Shown: one piece after another, positions 45,066 through 57,430 of the stretch
Numbering within the stretch: position 1 is the stretch's first letter
Layout of the letters: every line of letters begins with the position of its first letter
Assembly: GCF_905475395.1 (NCBI RefSeq)
Contig: NC_058337.1
Location: 139,383,172 to 139,447,171, forward strand
DNA length: 64,000 bases
Direction: 5' to 3'
From: Chrysoperla carnea
Taxonomy: Eukaryota; Arthropoda; Insecta; Neuroptera; Chrysopidae
Notes under the pieces: generated by a model
The model's database searches: none
Seen by the model: the letters and a program-made list of their open reading frames with translations, nothing else
Told to the model about the DNA's origin: nothing
Translations under genes and position numbers: made by a program

Positions 45066-45949
45066 TAGTCTATAAAGTATAAAAGTGTTTATGTAAATTA
45101 CTTAAAATATGCCACTAACTTTATAGTGTTGATGGAATTATTGGAAAATTAGAAATTCCTTCTATTTTTGGGGTCTGGATACGCGCTTGAAATTTCTAAT
45201 TAATTTGATAAAATCTATCTTTATACATATCACGGAGATTGTATGGAATTAACATATTAAAGTTTTAATTAGTTTTAATTTGATTTCAAAAAGTAGAAAT
45301 AAACTGGTCAAGTACCTACTCACTCGAAATCATCATTTAATATATATCTACATTTTTTTTTTAATAAATATGATCCTTTAAAGCTATTTAGCTATTTATT
45401 TTGAGTTATCGTTTTCAATGTAATTATTTTAAATATTAAAATACACAAATTGAAAATTGATGATTCCAATTTCAGGAATTTTAATAACAATTTATCAAAG
45501 TTGTAATTTTTTTTAAATCTGTTTATTTTATATTGGAAAGTTTCAAATGAAAAATATTTCGAATATTTTTAGAAATTAAAATATTATTTTACATGTTATA
45601 GCGCCATTATGTAATATTTTTTATCTCCTCAATTAAGAATTATTATTTCTGTGTATGTACACGCTTGAACAACATAATTTAAATCATTCAGAAGCATTAA
45701 AATTGAATAACTTTTAAAGCAAAGTAATTATAGGTTATTCTACGGTAAAAGGTATTATGTGTGATAACCATTTTGCAAGTGAAATTTACAAAATTTATAA
45801 ATCTCCAGACAAATTCAATTTATTATTTATAAACCGATTTTTGGAAACTTTGCTATAAAATGTTCTCAATCAAATCAGTTCGACCGTTTAAGGGCTACGA
45901 TGTCACTGAGAAACACACAGACGCACAGATAAACACTTTAAACTTATAA
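45066..45949. other. AT-rich host DNA with repeat remnant before the Copia insertion
   Basis: No gene. Near 45890-45950 an ACACACAGACGCACAGA stretch followed by AACTTATAACAC resembles one at 54100-54160, indicating another dispersed repeat into which the Copia element inserted. Confidence 0.5.
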
Positions 45950-45954
45950 CACTC
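45950..45954. repeat. Target-site duplication CACTC (left)
   Basis: Repeated at 53794-53798, directly outside the other LTR. Five bases is normal for Copia elements. Confidence 0.88.
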
Positions 45955-46247
45955 TTTTAGACTTTATATTTAATTTTGTTGAGGAGAGGAGATTATAGGT
46001 TCCGTTAATTAATTAAACACTTGACTTATTATTATAGTCTTCTATATCTTTATTAATTATTATTTAATAATTATGTGTATTCAAAAAAAATACATATATC
46101 TATTGAACTTGTTGCTCGTCTGCTTGCTCGAGTCAGAGTTGGATATATCCCAAAAAGCGAGTGGAGGGGTGCAAAGCCGCCATGACATAGTGCGCACTGC
46201 CAAGCGCACTTACTCAAGTATGAGAAAACGTAAAGTCTTCTCCAACA
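45955..46247 (-). repeat. Copia 3' LTR
   Basis: Matches 53501-53793 throughout. It ends on the plus strand with CTTCTCCAACA (TGTTGGAGAAG in element orientation). Confidence 0.93.
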
Positions 46248-46557
46248 CTCCCTCCCTTTGCGTTTTCTTAAATCTAAGTTATTCTTAACAAAAATATTTT
46301 ATTTTGTACTTAAAGATTACATCTAATAATAAAAAAATAATAATATCTCCTTACAAATTTACTTCTAATTTTATAAGACACTATCTATTTGGTGTGATAG
46401 CTTAAACATATAAAAAAAAACAAAAAAAAACTTATTAGTTTAGGTTCTTTGGTACTTCTTAATTACTCTGTACCTTTTTAAAAAAAAACTTATCGAACCC
46501 TTTTTGAAAATACTGTGATAAACTATGATAAACTTATTTTCTAGTGATAATAATAAT

Positions 46558-46605
<48 letters not shown>

Positions 46606-46717
46606 CCACTGCGCACTCTTCTAATCAGCAGCATCTATTTCTTTTCTTCTGGTTTAGCGGGTTTTTCTGAAATATAATAAACAAATTAGAGATTTTAATT
46701 AAATCTATCTTATTAAA
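46248..46717 (-). other. Copia 3' untranslated region and polypurine tract
   Basis: The purine tract AAAGGGAGGGAG (minus strand, 46259-46248) abuts the 3' LTR. A run of ~45 T on the plus strand starts at 46561 (an A run in the element). There is no separate gene. Confidence 0.75.
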
Positions 46718-49700
46718 TTAAATTAAATTCATAATTTTATCTCTATGTTTTTCATGAGAACTAGAAGGTAGAGGTTTTGTCATTATATCAGCGATATTTT
46801 CATCTGTAGGTACCCATTCTACCTTTATCTGACCTCTAGATACACACGACTTAACGAAATCACCGTGTGTTTCCGCCATAGGAACCTTTTGACCCTTAAT
46901 TTCTCTAATATTTAAATTAGATTTAATTACATCTAAATCATCATCAAAACTTTTTAGTTTATGATGACCTTCTTTTTGAGTACATGCTCCTGCCGATTTA
47001 TTATCGCATCTAATTGTAACAGGATAATTTGTTTTACCTACCATGTCCCTAATTGCCTTATCTAATGAAATAACTTCCTGACATACTTCGCTCATTGCCA
47101 AGTATTCAGCTTGACAAGTTGACAGGGATGGATAATTCTGCTTGTGGCTTCTCCAAGCCACCGTATCACCGTATAGATGAATCACATACCCACTGGTTGA
47201 GGTTGATTCTTCACAGTCTCTAAAACTTGCATCTGTTACCGCTTCTAAATTATTTGTAAGACCTCTAAATCTTAAACCTACGTTCGAAGTTCCTCTAAGG
47301 TATCTAAAAATTCTTTTGACTTCTACCCAGTCTTCTTCAGTAGTATTTAATTGTCTTCTAGATAAATAGTTGACCGCATACGATATATCTGGTCTAGTGG
47401 TGCCAGCTAAATATAATAGACTCCCAATAGCTTCTCGATAAGGTACTTTGAGTTTTGCATCTACTTTGGAACTGACTTGATTTTCATTTTGTTTTATTTT
47501 TCCTTTTTCACTTCTATGTTTCACTTGTCTAGTGACCATGGGAGTGTTTTGTGGCTTGCATTCCTTCATATTGAAACGTTCTAGAATCTTTTCAATATAA
47601 TCTGGTTGTGAAATTAACATTTCTTGATTTGATCTATCTCTTTCTATTTTCATACCAAGAAACATTTTGGGCTCACCCAACATTTTCATTTCAAACTCAG
47701 ATTTTAACACTGTTTTAATTTCTTCTAATTTTTCAGGATAATTACTAGCTGCTATCATATCATCTACATACAGCGCTAGCACAGCCATTTTACCTTCTTT
47801 TCTCCATGTGTACAAACAAGGTTCATTCACATCATTTTCTAATCCTAGTTTTCGAGCAACTTCTGAAAATCTATTGTTCCACTTTTTAGGGCTAATTTTA
47901 AGACCGTATAATGATTTATTTAATTTACATACCTTGGTTCTTTTAATTTTATCTCCATTTTCTAGTCCCTCAGGTATTTCCATATAAATTAATTCATCTA
48001 ATTTTCCATGTAAAAATGCTGTTTTTACATCCATCTGTTCTGCATCTAGGTTATATTTATTTATCACAGCTAGAACTGTTCTGACTACTGATAATCTAGA
48101 TACAGGAGCATATGTTTCTCTCAATTCATACACATGTCTATCTTTAAAACCCCTGATTACTAGTCTAGCTTTATAAATTATTTCTCCATTTTTATCTTCT
48201 TTTGTTTTAAATATCCATCTAGAGTCTATAATATTTGATTTCTCTCCTCTAATGGTTGTAGTTGGCCTGTCAACGATATCCCATACCTGATTATCATCCA
48301 TTGATTTAATTTCTTCTTCCATGGCCTTTTTCCACTTCGGCCAATCCGCTCTTTTTCTAGCTTCATCGCAATTAGTAGGATCTTTATTAATATTTGCAAA
48401 CATAGCATGTTTTAGTTCATCTATTTCTATTGCTTTGTTTTCCTGCCCATCTAAATTTTGACCGAATTGAAATTTGTCTATTTCAATATCTTTTGCTGTA
48501 AAGAATGCAAAACTAGTATCTTCTATCAGTTGAGTTTTTGCTCTATAAACAAAATTTTCATCTAATTTTGGTTTTGGAATTCTTTTGGATAACTTTGGTA
48601 TTTTAACCTCTTTTTCTTTTATTTCCTGTTCTTCTAATGATTTTTTCTTTGGTCTACCCCGCTTCAGGTTTTTCTTATCTATTTGTTCCTCTAATACTAA
48701 CTCATTATTAATAATGGGAATGGAGTTATTTTCTTCTACGTTAAACCAGTCTATATTATTTTCATCTAGTTTTCCATGTTCTTCTAATCTATCAACATCT
48801 AACAAGTCTTTATATACTTGTTTTTCATTGAATTTAACATGTCTTGAATTTATAAATCTATTCGTTGAATAATGCCACAAAACATACCCTGTGCTTGAAT
48901 AACCTACCAATATTGTTTTTAACGCTCTTTCGGAGAACTTGGTTTCTGTGATTGGTATTCTCACATAAGCTAAACAACCAAACCTTCTAAGTGAATCTAA
49001 ATGATTTTTCAGACTTGAATTTATTCTATATAATGGAGTTTCAAAATTATTTGATTTGTGCGGTGTTCTATTATAAACATTAACTGCTGTTTCAGCTGCC
49101 AAAGACCAGAACCTTTTTGGTACCCCAGAACCAATTAGCAACGCTCTAATTTTCTGCTGTAACGTTTTGTTAAATTTTTCAGCTGTACCATTGTGTTCTG
49201 GAGTGTAAGGTGGTGCAAAGTTTTCTTCTATTTTCTCTTCTTTCATTATTTCTAGAAATTCCCCTCCACAAAATTCTGTACCATTATCTGTTCTAATGTA
49301 ACATACTTTACTATCTTTTCCTATCAGATTTCGCATTCTAATCAAGAATTTTCTAAGAACATTACCTGCTTCACTCTTGTTTTGCACTGGATATACTTGA
49401 GCATATCTAGAAAAATCATCTATAAAAACAATGATGAATCTATTTTCACCAGGGAACGATAAGGGTGTTATTGGTCCCATGGTATCAACATGAATCGTGT
49501 GTAGAGGTCTAACCGATCTAGTTCTAGTCTCTTTGAATGGTAATTTTTCCATTTTTGCTAAAATACACGTTTCACAATTTTGAATTTCTTTTGTAAAATT
49601 TATTTTCTTTAATATTTCATTTGATTTTTGTATTTCTTTTAAGTATTTAAACGACGGATGACCTAGTCTACAATGCCATAACATGGCTTCATCTAATTTG

Positions 49701-52215
49701 TTATTTTTAATTACCGTTTTATTTGACTCTAACTCTTTCATTTTATTGAACTTTTCTAATTCTTTCACCGAATTTAAATCTAATATTTTTCTATTCAAAG
49801 TTTGCTCATCTAATTTAAAATCTGATTCTAATTTTTCTATGCCCGTATTATTTTCGTTTTCATTCAGATTTTGTTCATCCCGACACTTCTCCCTCCCAAT
49901 CCCTGACGAATCGCATCTGATGTTTTGGGTAGTTTCTCCCTCCGAAACTGATAAACCCAAAACATCATTTGTCTGAGATTGATCAAGATGGTCAAAATCT
50001 GATATTATTTGCCCATTACATTGATATGATTTTACTTCGCAATTTTCTGAATCATTTGTATTAACTTTTAATGTTACAATCCAATTTGGTTTTTCATATT
50101 TTCCTGATAAAAATTCATCTCCCGTAATTTTATCGAAGATTGTTAAAGTTTTATCGTCTAAATATATTCCTAGTCCAGCATCTACAAAGCGTCTTAATGA
50201 TATTAAATTTTTCGCGATGTTTTCAGCAGCTAATACATTTGTTAATTTTATAGACTGATTTGTATTTACTTTGTATAAATACAAATCACCTTTTCCATCT
50301 ATTTTTATATCAGCTATTCTATTTTTATTAGCACTTTTAATAACCTCATTTGAGCAATATTTAAAATTACTTAGAATTATGCTTTTCTTAACTATATGTT
50401 CTGTAGCACCCGAATCTGCTACGAACTTTATTTCTTTTGTACTTGTATTATCATTTAAAATCTCACCTGTTAGATTAGCTTTAGCATTTGATTTTTGTGG
50501 ACGACTGTAGGGCTTTTTATTATTGCGGTTGAACGACGTTTGACCCCCTTTGTATACAATTCTACCTCTACCTCTAGTTTGATTATCTGTTTGTGATGTG
50601 CTTGACCATTTTTGTTTATTATCTAATTTGTTTACATACCCTCTTCCTCTAGATGAATTTCCTCCTCTGTAATTTTCATTACCACGTTTAGGACAATTTG
50701 TACCTATGTGGCTAGATACTTGTCGGCACACATAGCAAAAATACAAATCGTATTTAATTAGAGGACAATCACTCTCATTATGCCCTGTTTTATTACATCT
50801 ATGGCAATTACGGTGAGGACCACTCTGCCAGGCTGGTTTAACCTGAGCTGAGTTTGCTGTTGTTGTTGTAGCTTTTTGGGGTTTAGCTGCTTTCCTCTCT
50901 GCTTCTAACTGTAATAAATATGATTTTAATTGATCTAAAGTCATTTGTTCACCCATTTGCCTTTTCATTAAATCAGCAGATCTAATATCGGGTTCTGTGT
51001 CCGATACTGCTTGATAAAATGCAGATCGTTTTTCCTCATTTGTCAAAGGAATTGCTTCTTCACAATTTTCATAACTTCTAATTAACTCATTAAATCTAGT
51101 AATAAAATTATGAGCTGATTCATTTTTATTTAGCTTTAAGTTATATAATTGAGTTCTAACTGCTGAATGAGTTAAATTGTTTTCTGTTCTTCTAAATTCT
51201 CTAATTCTTTGTAGGACTAACTTAGGATCAGAAATATTTAAAACTTCTGCATGATAATATTCTTCTAAATGTGATATTATTATGCGTCTAACTTTATTAC
51301 GTCTTTTTGATATGGTATCAGCAGTAAGGTTGTTTGGTGGATTAATTTGATCATTTATTACATCAATTAAATCTTTTTCTGTTAATTCACTTCTCAAATG
51401 ATCCATCCAAACATCCATATTGCTTTTTCTAGTTAATTTATAATCTTTTTTATTATCTGACCCTTTTGATTCTAAAGTTTTTCTAATTTCTAGTGCCGTA
51501 TTATTTAATGCTTGTGCTATTTCTAAACTTACATTTTGACCAATACTAGCATTGGGTTGTTGTATGTGACTTGCTTCTAATGTTGCGTCTATTGTGGTAG
51601 AATTGAATACATTTCCATCTAATCGTCTAAATTGTCGTTCTGAATCCGCTGGTGTTTGTTGTATTGTTGATGAGATTTTTTGTGCTTCTACCAAGACCTT
51701 TCTCACTTCTTCAGTTGCTAAACGTTGTTCTCGTATTGTTTCTAGTCGTGTTCTTTCTGCTGTAGCTAAATTTCTTGTTATACTTTCGACTTCACCCAGC
51801 ATGTTGAGGTGTTTTTCCATGACTTGTTTCATGGACTTAACCAAATATTGCTGATCTCGCATACATGTGACCAACTTAAAATTATGAATATCAGATTCAA
51901 TATTAGGGGGATTATCCCTTGTTTCTTCTTCTTCTGATTGATTTTCTGTAAACAATATTTTCTATAATGTTTGGATTTTTATGATAAAATAAATTTAATT
52001 CATTTTATCACATCTATTTCTAATACTAAAAAAATTGGATCCTTTTTCTAATTTCTAATAACATTGTTTACCATCTAGGACAAATCAAACAAAAAAAAAT
52101 TACCTTTATTTTGTGTATTTTCTCCATCACCCTCCAATAATTCATTTTCTAATGATGAATCATCTAAAATTTCCTTTTGCTGTTCAAAATTTTCGTCTTG
52201 ATTATCAGTCGACAT
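46718..52215 (-). CDS. gag-pol: Copia Gag-Pol polyprotein, two coding exons
   Basis: Exon 2 (51945-46718) alone is open for ~1,740 codons. Order: UBN2-type gag (WMDHLRSELTEKDLIDVIND), zinc knuckle CHRCNKTGHNESDC, protease FVADSGATEH, integrase with HHCC (HCRLGHP...NCETC), IHVDTMG, RTDNGTEF and YTPEHNGTAEKFNKT, reverse transcriptase with MDVKTAFLHG, SLYGLK and LYVDDMIA, then RNase H with TDASF, TCQAEYLAMSE and CDNKSA. An upstream ATG at 52215 opens 37 codons (MSTDNQDENFEQQKEIL...) ending in K G|GTAATT. The 158-nt intron 52103-51946 ends TTGTTTACAG and the splice keeps the frame into ENQSEEEE. Without the exon the polyprotein has no early ATG. Confidence 0.92.
51946..52103 (-). other. Predicted intron in Copia gag
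   Basis: 158 nt, donor G|GTAATT and acceptor TTTACAG, joining phase 1 to phase 1. A counterpart intron at the matching place is seen in the second Copia element (59649-59858). Confidence 0.7.
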
Positions 52216-53482
52216 ACTAGCTCTATTTTTTTTTTTTTTTTTTTTTTTTTTTATTCAAGCGACAATTCTGTAATAAAATATTTACAGATTTAGATTTTTG
52301 TAATAAAATACCAAACATTTTTTTTTTTTTTTTTTTTTCTTTTATTTAACAATTGAGAGTTCAATAAATCTCTCTTCACTTGAATGATTTCGCCCTATCT
52401 TGACTGCACAGCAAGTCAAAACTGTTCGAAATCAGCTGTCATCCTCCCACACACCGATACACCACACGCGCTCTCTTCCTCTCGTTTCAAGGCACAGCAC
52501 TCGAAATTACCGGGAAGAGCCGATCGCACACGTGTGATGCTCAAGAGCGTGTTCATAATGATTGCTTAATTTAAACAAAAGCGTTCCCTGCACAGCAGTT
52601 ATTACTTTTTATTTGTTTATGATTTGAGCTAGCGAATTATATAATTTAATTTTATTCTTATTTTTGTTTTATTATACGAAAATAATAAAACTCGATTTTA
52701 TATCTAATTTATCTAATACTTTAGTCTAAGCAACGTTGTTTTATACTTATTATTATTATAAAAATATTATTAATCAATAATCATATAAATATTATATAAA
52801 TATTATTAAATGATTAATTTTCACTTTTCTAAAATAAAAAAATTCCGAGAGTTTAGAGACAAAGAGAAGAAAAAAAATATATATTAAAAAAACTTAGAAT
52901 AAAAATGTTTTCAAAACACTTTTATCTGTATTATATGTATATATGTACATCTATAAGCTAAGAATGCTTCGTTTGACAAGAAGCAAAGAGAAAGACAGAC
53001 AGCTTTCTTGTTTACTTTTCAAGCGTCCGTTACTGTCGTACGCATATCTCCGTCTCTATCTCTCATGCTTGTTTATGCCTGCTCAGACATACCGGCTTTT
53101 GCCGGTTGTTGTATGCAGCACATACACAAATATTATTCGTTTTATATATTTTTCCTTTGAAAACAAAGAAAATTAATTTTGTGTCATCCATTTTGAAACT
53201 TTAATAATTCTAAAAAAAATTTTTTTTTTTTCTTTTTAACACTTCTTTAATTGATCTAATATTTATTTATATTTTCCTGTAAGGGTAAATTCTTAATAAA
53301 TCTTAAACTATGTGCATATTCTAATTTCAATCTCACGTGTAACATTCATTCAAGCGCTTGATTTATTATGTCGACAATTAATAAAAAATTTTATGTGGCC
53401 ACTTACCAGATTTCTAATTATTATCAAAAAAAATTTGTTCACTTCTTTTTGTAATCACAAAAGTCTCCTCTCTCACACACAG
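52216..53482 (-). other. Copia 5' leader
   Basis: ~1.27 kb between the primer-binding site and the first exon. It contains T runs (52232 and 52319) and no supported gene. Confidence 0.7.
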
Positions 53483-53500
53483 CGTGTTGGTCCCATAACC
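53483..53500 (-). promoter_or_regulatory. Copia primer-binding site
   Basis: On the minus strand, GGTTATGGGACCAACACG starts directly after the 5' LTR. The GGTTATGGG core matches what is known for Drosophila copia, which primes from an internal (half) initiator-methionine tRNA rather than a CCA end. The match is from memory and was not aligned. Confidence 0.7.
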
Positions 53501-53793
53501 TTTTAGACTTTATATTTAATTTTGTTGAGGAGAGGAGATTATAGGTTCCGTTAATTAATTAAACACTTGACTTATTATTATAGTCTTCTATATCTTTATT
53601 AATTATTATTTAATAATTATGTGTATTCAAAAAAAATACATATATCTATTGAACTTGTTGCTCGTCTGCTTGCTCGAGTCAGAGTTGGATATATCCCAAA
53701 AAGCGAGTGGAGGGGTGCAAAGCCGCCATGACATAGTGCGCACTGCCAAGCGCACTTACTCAAGTATGAGAAAACGTAAAGTCTTCTCCAACA
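53501..53793 (-). repeat. Copia 5' LTR
   Basis: 293 bp, same as 45955-46247. The outer duplicate CACTC follows at 53794-53798. Confidence 0.93.
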
Positions 53794-53798
53794 CACTC

Positions 53799-55653
53799 CT
53801 TCTTAAATCAATATCAAAGTGATAATCAAAGATATCAGATGAGATGAAAAGCATACTTAGAGAGCTATCATTTTTTGGGACAAATTGGGAATATTTTAAT
53901 TGAAATTGAAATATTTGAGTTGGCTTTGTTCTTTTGAATTATTGTTTTGAATTACCTAAATATTTTAATATTTCACTTTCGAAATGAAATGCGCCAGATT
54001 TATTTGACCATTCATTTCCACAGCAATTAAGAATACTCGCTGTTAAACTACCTTTCAAAGGAAACCAAACAAAATTAAAATCAATTCATCAGTTCAGGCG
54101 CTACGATGCCACAGACAGACAAACACACAGACACACACACATAGCGGTCAAACTTATGACACACCTTTCTTAAGTTGGGGGGTTAAAAATGGATGTTTTT
54201 ATGCAATATAAGCAGTATCTTAATTCACTTTACAGAATGAATTACGATTAAATCCTCAATTAAAACAAATTTTCTTGAAATTACAAATTTAATCACTTGT
54301 ATACATTGCCATTATCCAAGAGTAAAATTTAAAATATATTTGGACTTAGTACTTTCTTTTGTTTTTAATAATAGGTATAAAATGTATTTTGATTTTGAAT
54401 AATTTGTACAAAATGTTAAACTTTTAAAGATACTTCTTTTCTTAAAACCATCTAATTTATCTTGTTAGATGTTTTCTAACTATTGATTAATAACATATTA
54501 AAAGTAATTGCAACTTCATTCATTGTTCCGTGACCGACTAACGCATCAAAGAATACTTTTTAAAAACAAGAATAGCATAATAATTGTTCGACTATACCTG
54601 CGTTTTGTACAGTTCTTAAGTAGTTTAAAAATTTCTTGTACTCACCTAAAAAAGAAAAAAACACAAAATTAAAATCTTGCAAATTTGGCACATTAAAAAA
54701 AAATCTTAATACATAAAATGATTTCAATAAATTTATTGATTAGTGAATGTCAATTTTTTTCATTGCGAATTTAACGTTTTTTCATAAAGAGTTGAATTCA
54801 CTTTTAAGTTCTATAAATTTGTAATAGATGGCGGTGAGAGTTCTAAAATTTTCCTCAAACAAACTTATTTTTATTTTATGTAAGTATTCAATAGATGGCA
54901 TTGTCCTTAAATTTCAAATATAATTTTTTTGATACTCAAATTTAGATCATGTGCCTCACATAAATGCAAACACAAAAACATTTTTTCGTAAAGACCATTT
55001 TCCATGTGCAAATTTTAAGCAAATCAAAAGTTTCCATTTTCTCCAAAAATAAGTGATAGAAGGTTGTAAAAATTATCGATAACTTGCATGTAATGGTCTG
55101 CTGATTCTAATTTCTAAACCAATCCAACAAAATTAAGAGGGAAAAAGGGATCTATTTTTTGTGAAAAATTTGCTTGGTTAATTCATTCAAAGTTAATTCA
55201 TCATTCCAAAGTGTAGGCTCCGAAAAACGAAACAAAAAAATCTCGAAAAATATTTTTTATTTTTTCTAACAACCTAAAAAAGCACTATCTAAATGGGATC
55301 TTTCAGCAATTAACTCAATTAATTGTTATTTTCGCTTGTTATTTCATTGTATTGCCATGGCCCTATAACCGTTTATACAAAAAAAAGAAGATATTTAAAT
55401 ACAAGATTTTGATTATTTATGTTCATCGTTTAATTTTCTCGATGTTTATACATTACAATCATTAAATTAAATACCTCATTGACAGTTTGTATAATTTTTT
55501 TTTGAGGCTGCAATATTAAAACTAATCGATTAAATTTTGTGTTTCCTCGAAATCTAAAAAAAAATAAAAACACAAGACAGTTAATTTTAATACATGGCTA
55601 TTAATACCAATCATTAAAGTATTATTAGTTTATAAATTTTGTATTTAAATTCA
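53799..55653. other. AT-rich host DNA, no gene seen
   Basis: No coding region is supported. An ACAGACAGACAAACACACAG stretch with AAACTTATGACACACCTTTC and TTGGGGGGTTAAAAA (54108-54188) looks like a dispersed repeat tail also present at the left flank of the Copia insertion. Confidence 0.5.
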
Positions 55654-55796
55654 TCTCTATATATATTATAAATGCGAAAGTAACCATGTGTGTTTGTTTG
55701 CTTGTTTGTAACGCTTTCACGCTAAAACTAGCGAATGGTTTTTAATGAAACTGTACAGCAATATAGCTCATACTTCAGAATAACACATGAGATATA

Positions 55797-55846
<50 letters not shown>

Positions 55847-56308
55847 ATGCGAAAGTAAGCATGTTTGTTTGTTTGTTTGTTACGCTTTACGCTAAAACTA
55901 GCGAATGGTTTTTAATGAAACTGTACAGCAATATAGCTCATACTTCAGAATAACACATGAGATATAGTTTATAAAGATATATCAATAAAAAAAAATTTTT
56001 TTTAATTAATTTAATTTGACAGTACCATCAATTTCAGATTTCTGTAAAAGTAGTCATTTGACATTACCATACATTACAGATCTCTGTAAAAATAGCCAAT
56101 ATAAAATATTTCACGGCCATCTTTTCTGATATACTCAATGAATAATTACGACTATTATACATTTAAAAAATATAAAACCATACCTATATTTTACCTGTGT
56201 AAAACAATCCTTACCATTATTTCGAGTGTTTTAGAAAAAGGATAAACGAGAGCAATCTTTATTAATCTTTACTTTTAAACCCAGCGAAGCGGGTGGGTAT
56301 CACTCTAG
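55654..56308 (+). mobile_element. Second Helitron, with duplicated 5' end and a TA microsatellite
   Basis: Starts A|TCTCTATATATATTATAAAT at 55654 and ends CACTCTAG|T at 56308, preceded by CCCAGCGAAGCGGGTGGG. The first ~150 bp (to GAGATATAATTC) are repeated after a TA run (about 55800-55842), from ATTATAAATGCGAAAGTAAGC onward. It is closely related to 44589-45065. Either the 5' end was duplicated in tandem or one copy inserted into another. Confidence 0.85.
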
Positions 56309-56904
56309 TAAATGATAAATAACTAATAAATTGTGAGAAAGTGTTTTTTTTTACGAAATGACATCGGATAATTTATGTAAAATGAATGTCATGTATTATA
56401 TTATAGTACGCACGTGCGATTTTTTGTACTTATCATGTACATGTTTCGGTCAAAGTGACTAATTCATTAGCATATTAATTGTTAATAAAGGAAGTGTTTT
56501 TTTAACCTGTTATAAGCATTTTGCTCACGCTCGATTTAAAATATAAATAACTTTTTTTTTTGTCAAATGGTATATGAAAATTCACATCAGAAATTCATCA
56601 GAAATTGGTAAAACTGGAAACTTAGGGAAAAACTTTGGGGGTCATTTTCTCCAAAACTATAAAAAGGAGTCTGTTGAAAATTTTCAAGGTTATGCGAAAA
56701 TTTCGAAAATATTTTCAAAATCTTTTGCTCATTCAATCAAATGAAAAAACAAGTGAAAACAAACAATTGACTGAGTTAATTGTTGAAATACCATGCATAG
56801 TCAGTGTTGATTTTTTTATCACATAACACATACAAACATGTGACACATACATAACTGATAATCAAGTATAGTACATACTATGAAATTTCCGCCTAATTGG
56901 TGGA
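56309..56904. other. AT-rich host DNA, no gene seen
   Basis: Nothing coding is supported. The GCTC...CGCTCGATTTAAAA stretch near 56525 recurs near 40062, a short dispersed repeat. Confidence 0.5.
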
Positions 56905-57430
56905 CTCACGGGTAAACAGTGATGTTTACGAAAAAATGTTTCAAACAAAAGTTGTTTAATTTTTTACATTTAAAGGAACATTTTTTACATTTAAACTTTT
57001 GTTCTATCTCTAACGGTTTACAAGATGGGTCCTACGGACCCAAGATCCAATGGACCTATGATGCTCATTTACGAACTTGACCTCACTTTTTACTTCCTGA
57101 GTACGCTGTAAAAATTTCAGCTCGATATCTTTTTTTGTTTTTGAGTTATCGTGTCCACAGACGGACGGACGGGCAACCGGAAATGGACTAATTAGGTGAT
57201 TTTATGAACACCTATGACAAAATTTTTTTCCTAGCATCATTATTTGTAAGCTTTACAAACTTGGGACTAAACTTAATATACTATTTATATTTCATATATA
57301 CATGGTATAAAAACCGACTCTTAAACCATTAGATATCGAACAAAACAAAATGTAAAAGTTGTTTCTTATAAAAAGAGAATCAATTTTTGTTTGAAATATT
57401 TTTTCTAAACATCTCTTTTTTACCCGTGAG
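56905..57430. mobile_element. ~526-bp MITE-like element with ~45-bp terminal inverted repeats
   Basis: The left end CTCACGGGTAAACAGTGATG (56905) and the right end ...CATCTCTTTTTTACCCGTGAG (to 57430) are inverted copies over ~45 bp with a few mismatches; TTTCAAACAAAA pairs with TTTTTGTTTGAAA. The interior (CACAGACGGACGGACGGGC, GGAAATGGACTAATTAGGTG, TTTCATATATACATGGTATA) has no open frame of note. Confidence 0.75.

Larger units (their letters stand above)
45955..53793 (-). mobile_element. Full-length, apparently intact Copia retrotransposon
   Basis: 7,839 bp with two 293-bp LTRs (45955-46247 and 53501-53793) that look identical by eye, a 5-bp duplication CACTC, a primer-binding site abutting the 5' LTR, a purine tract abutting the 3' LTR and an uninterrupted gag-pol. 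In element orientation the LTR starts TGTTGGAGAAGAC. LTR identity and the open frame point to very recent, possibly current, activity. Confidence 0.95.

Noticed and set aside
46073-46288. A 71-aa frame in the Copia LTR, repeated at 53619
   Set aside because: It is LTR sequence read through and not a gene.
46440-46634. Frame with a long lysine run
   Set aside because: It is a translated poly-A/T tract in the Copia 3' untranslated region.
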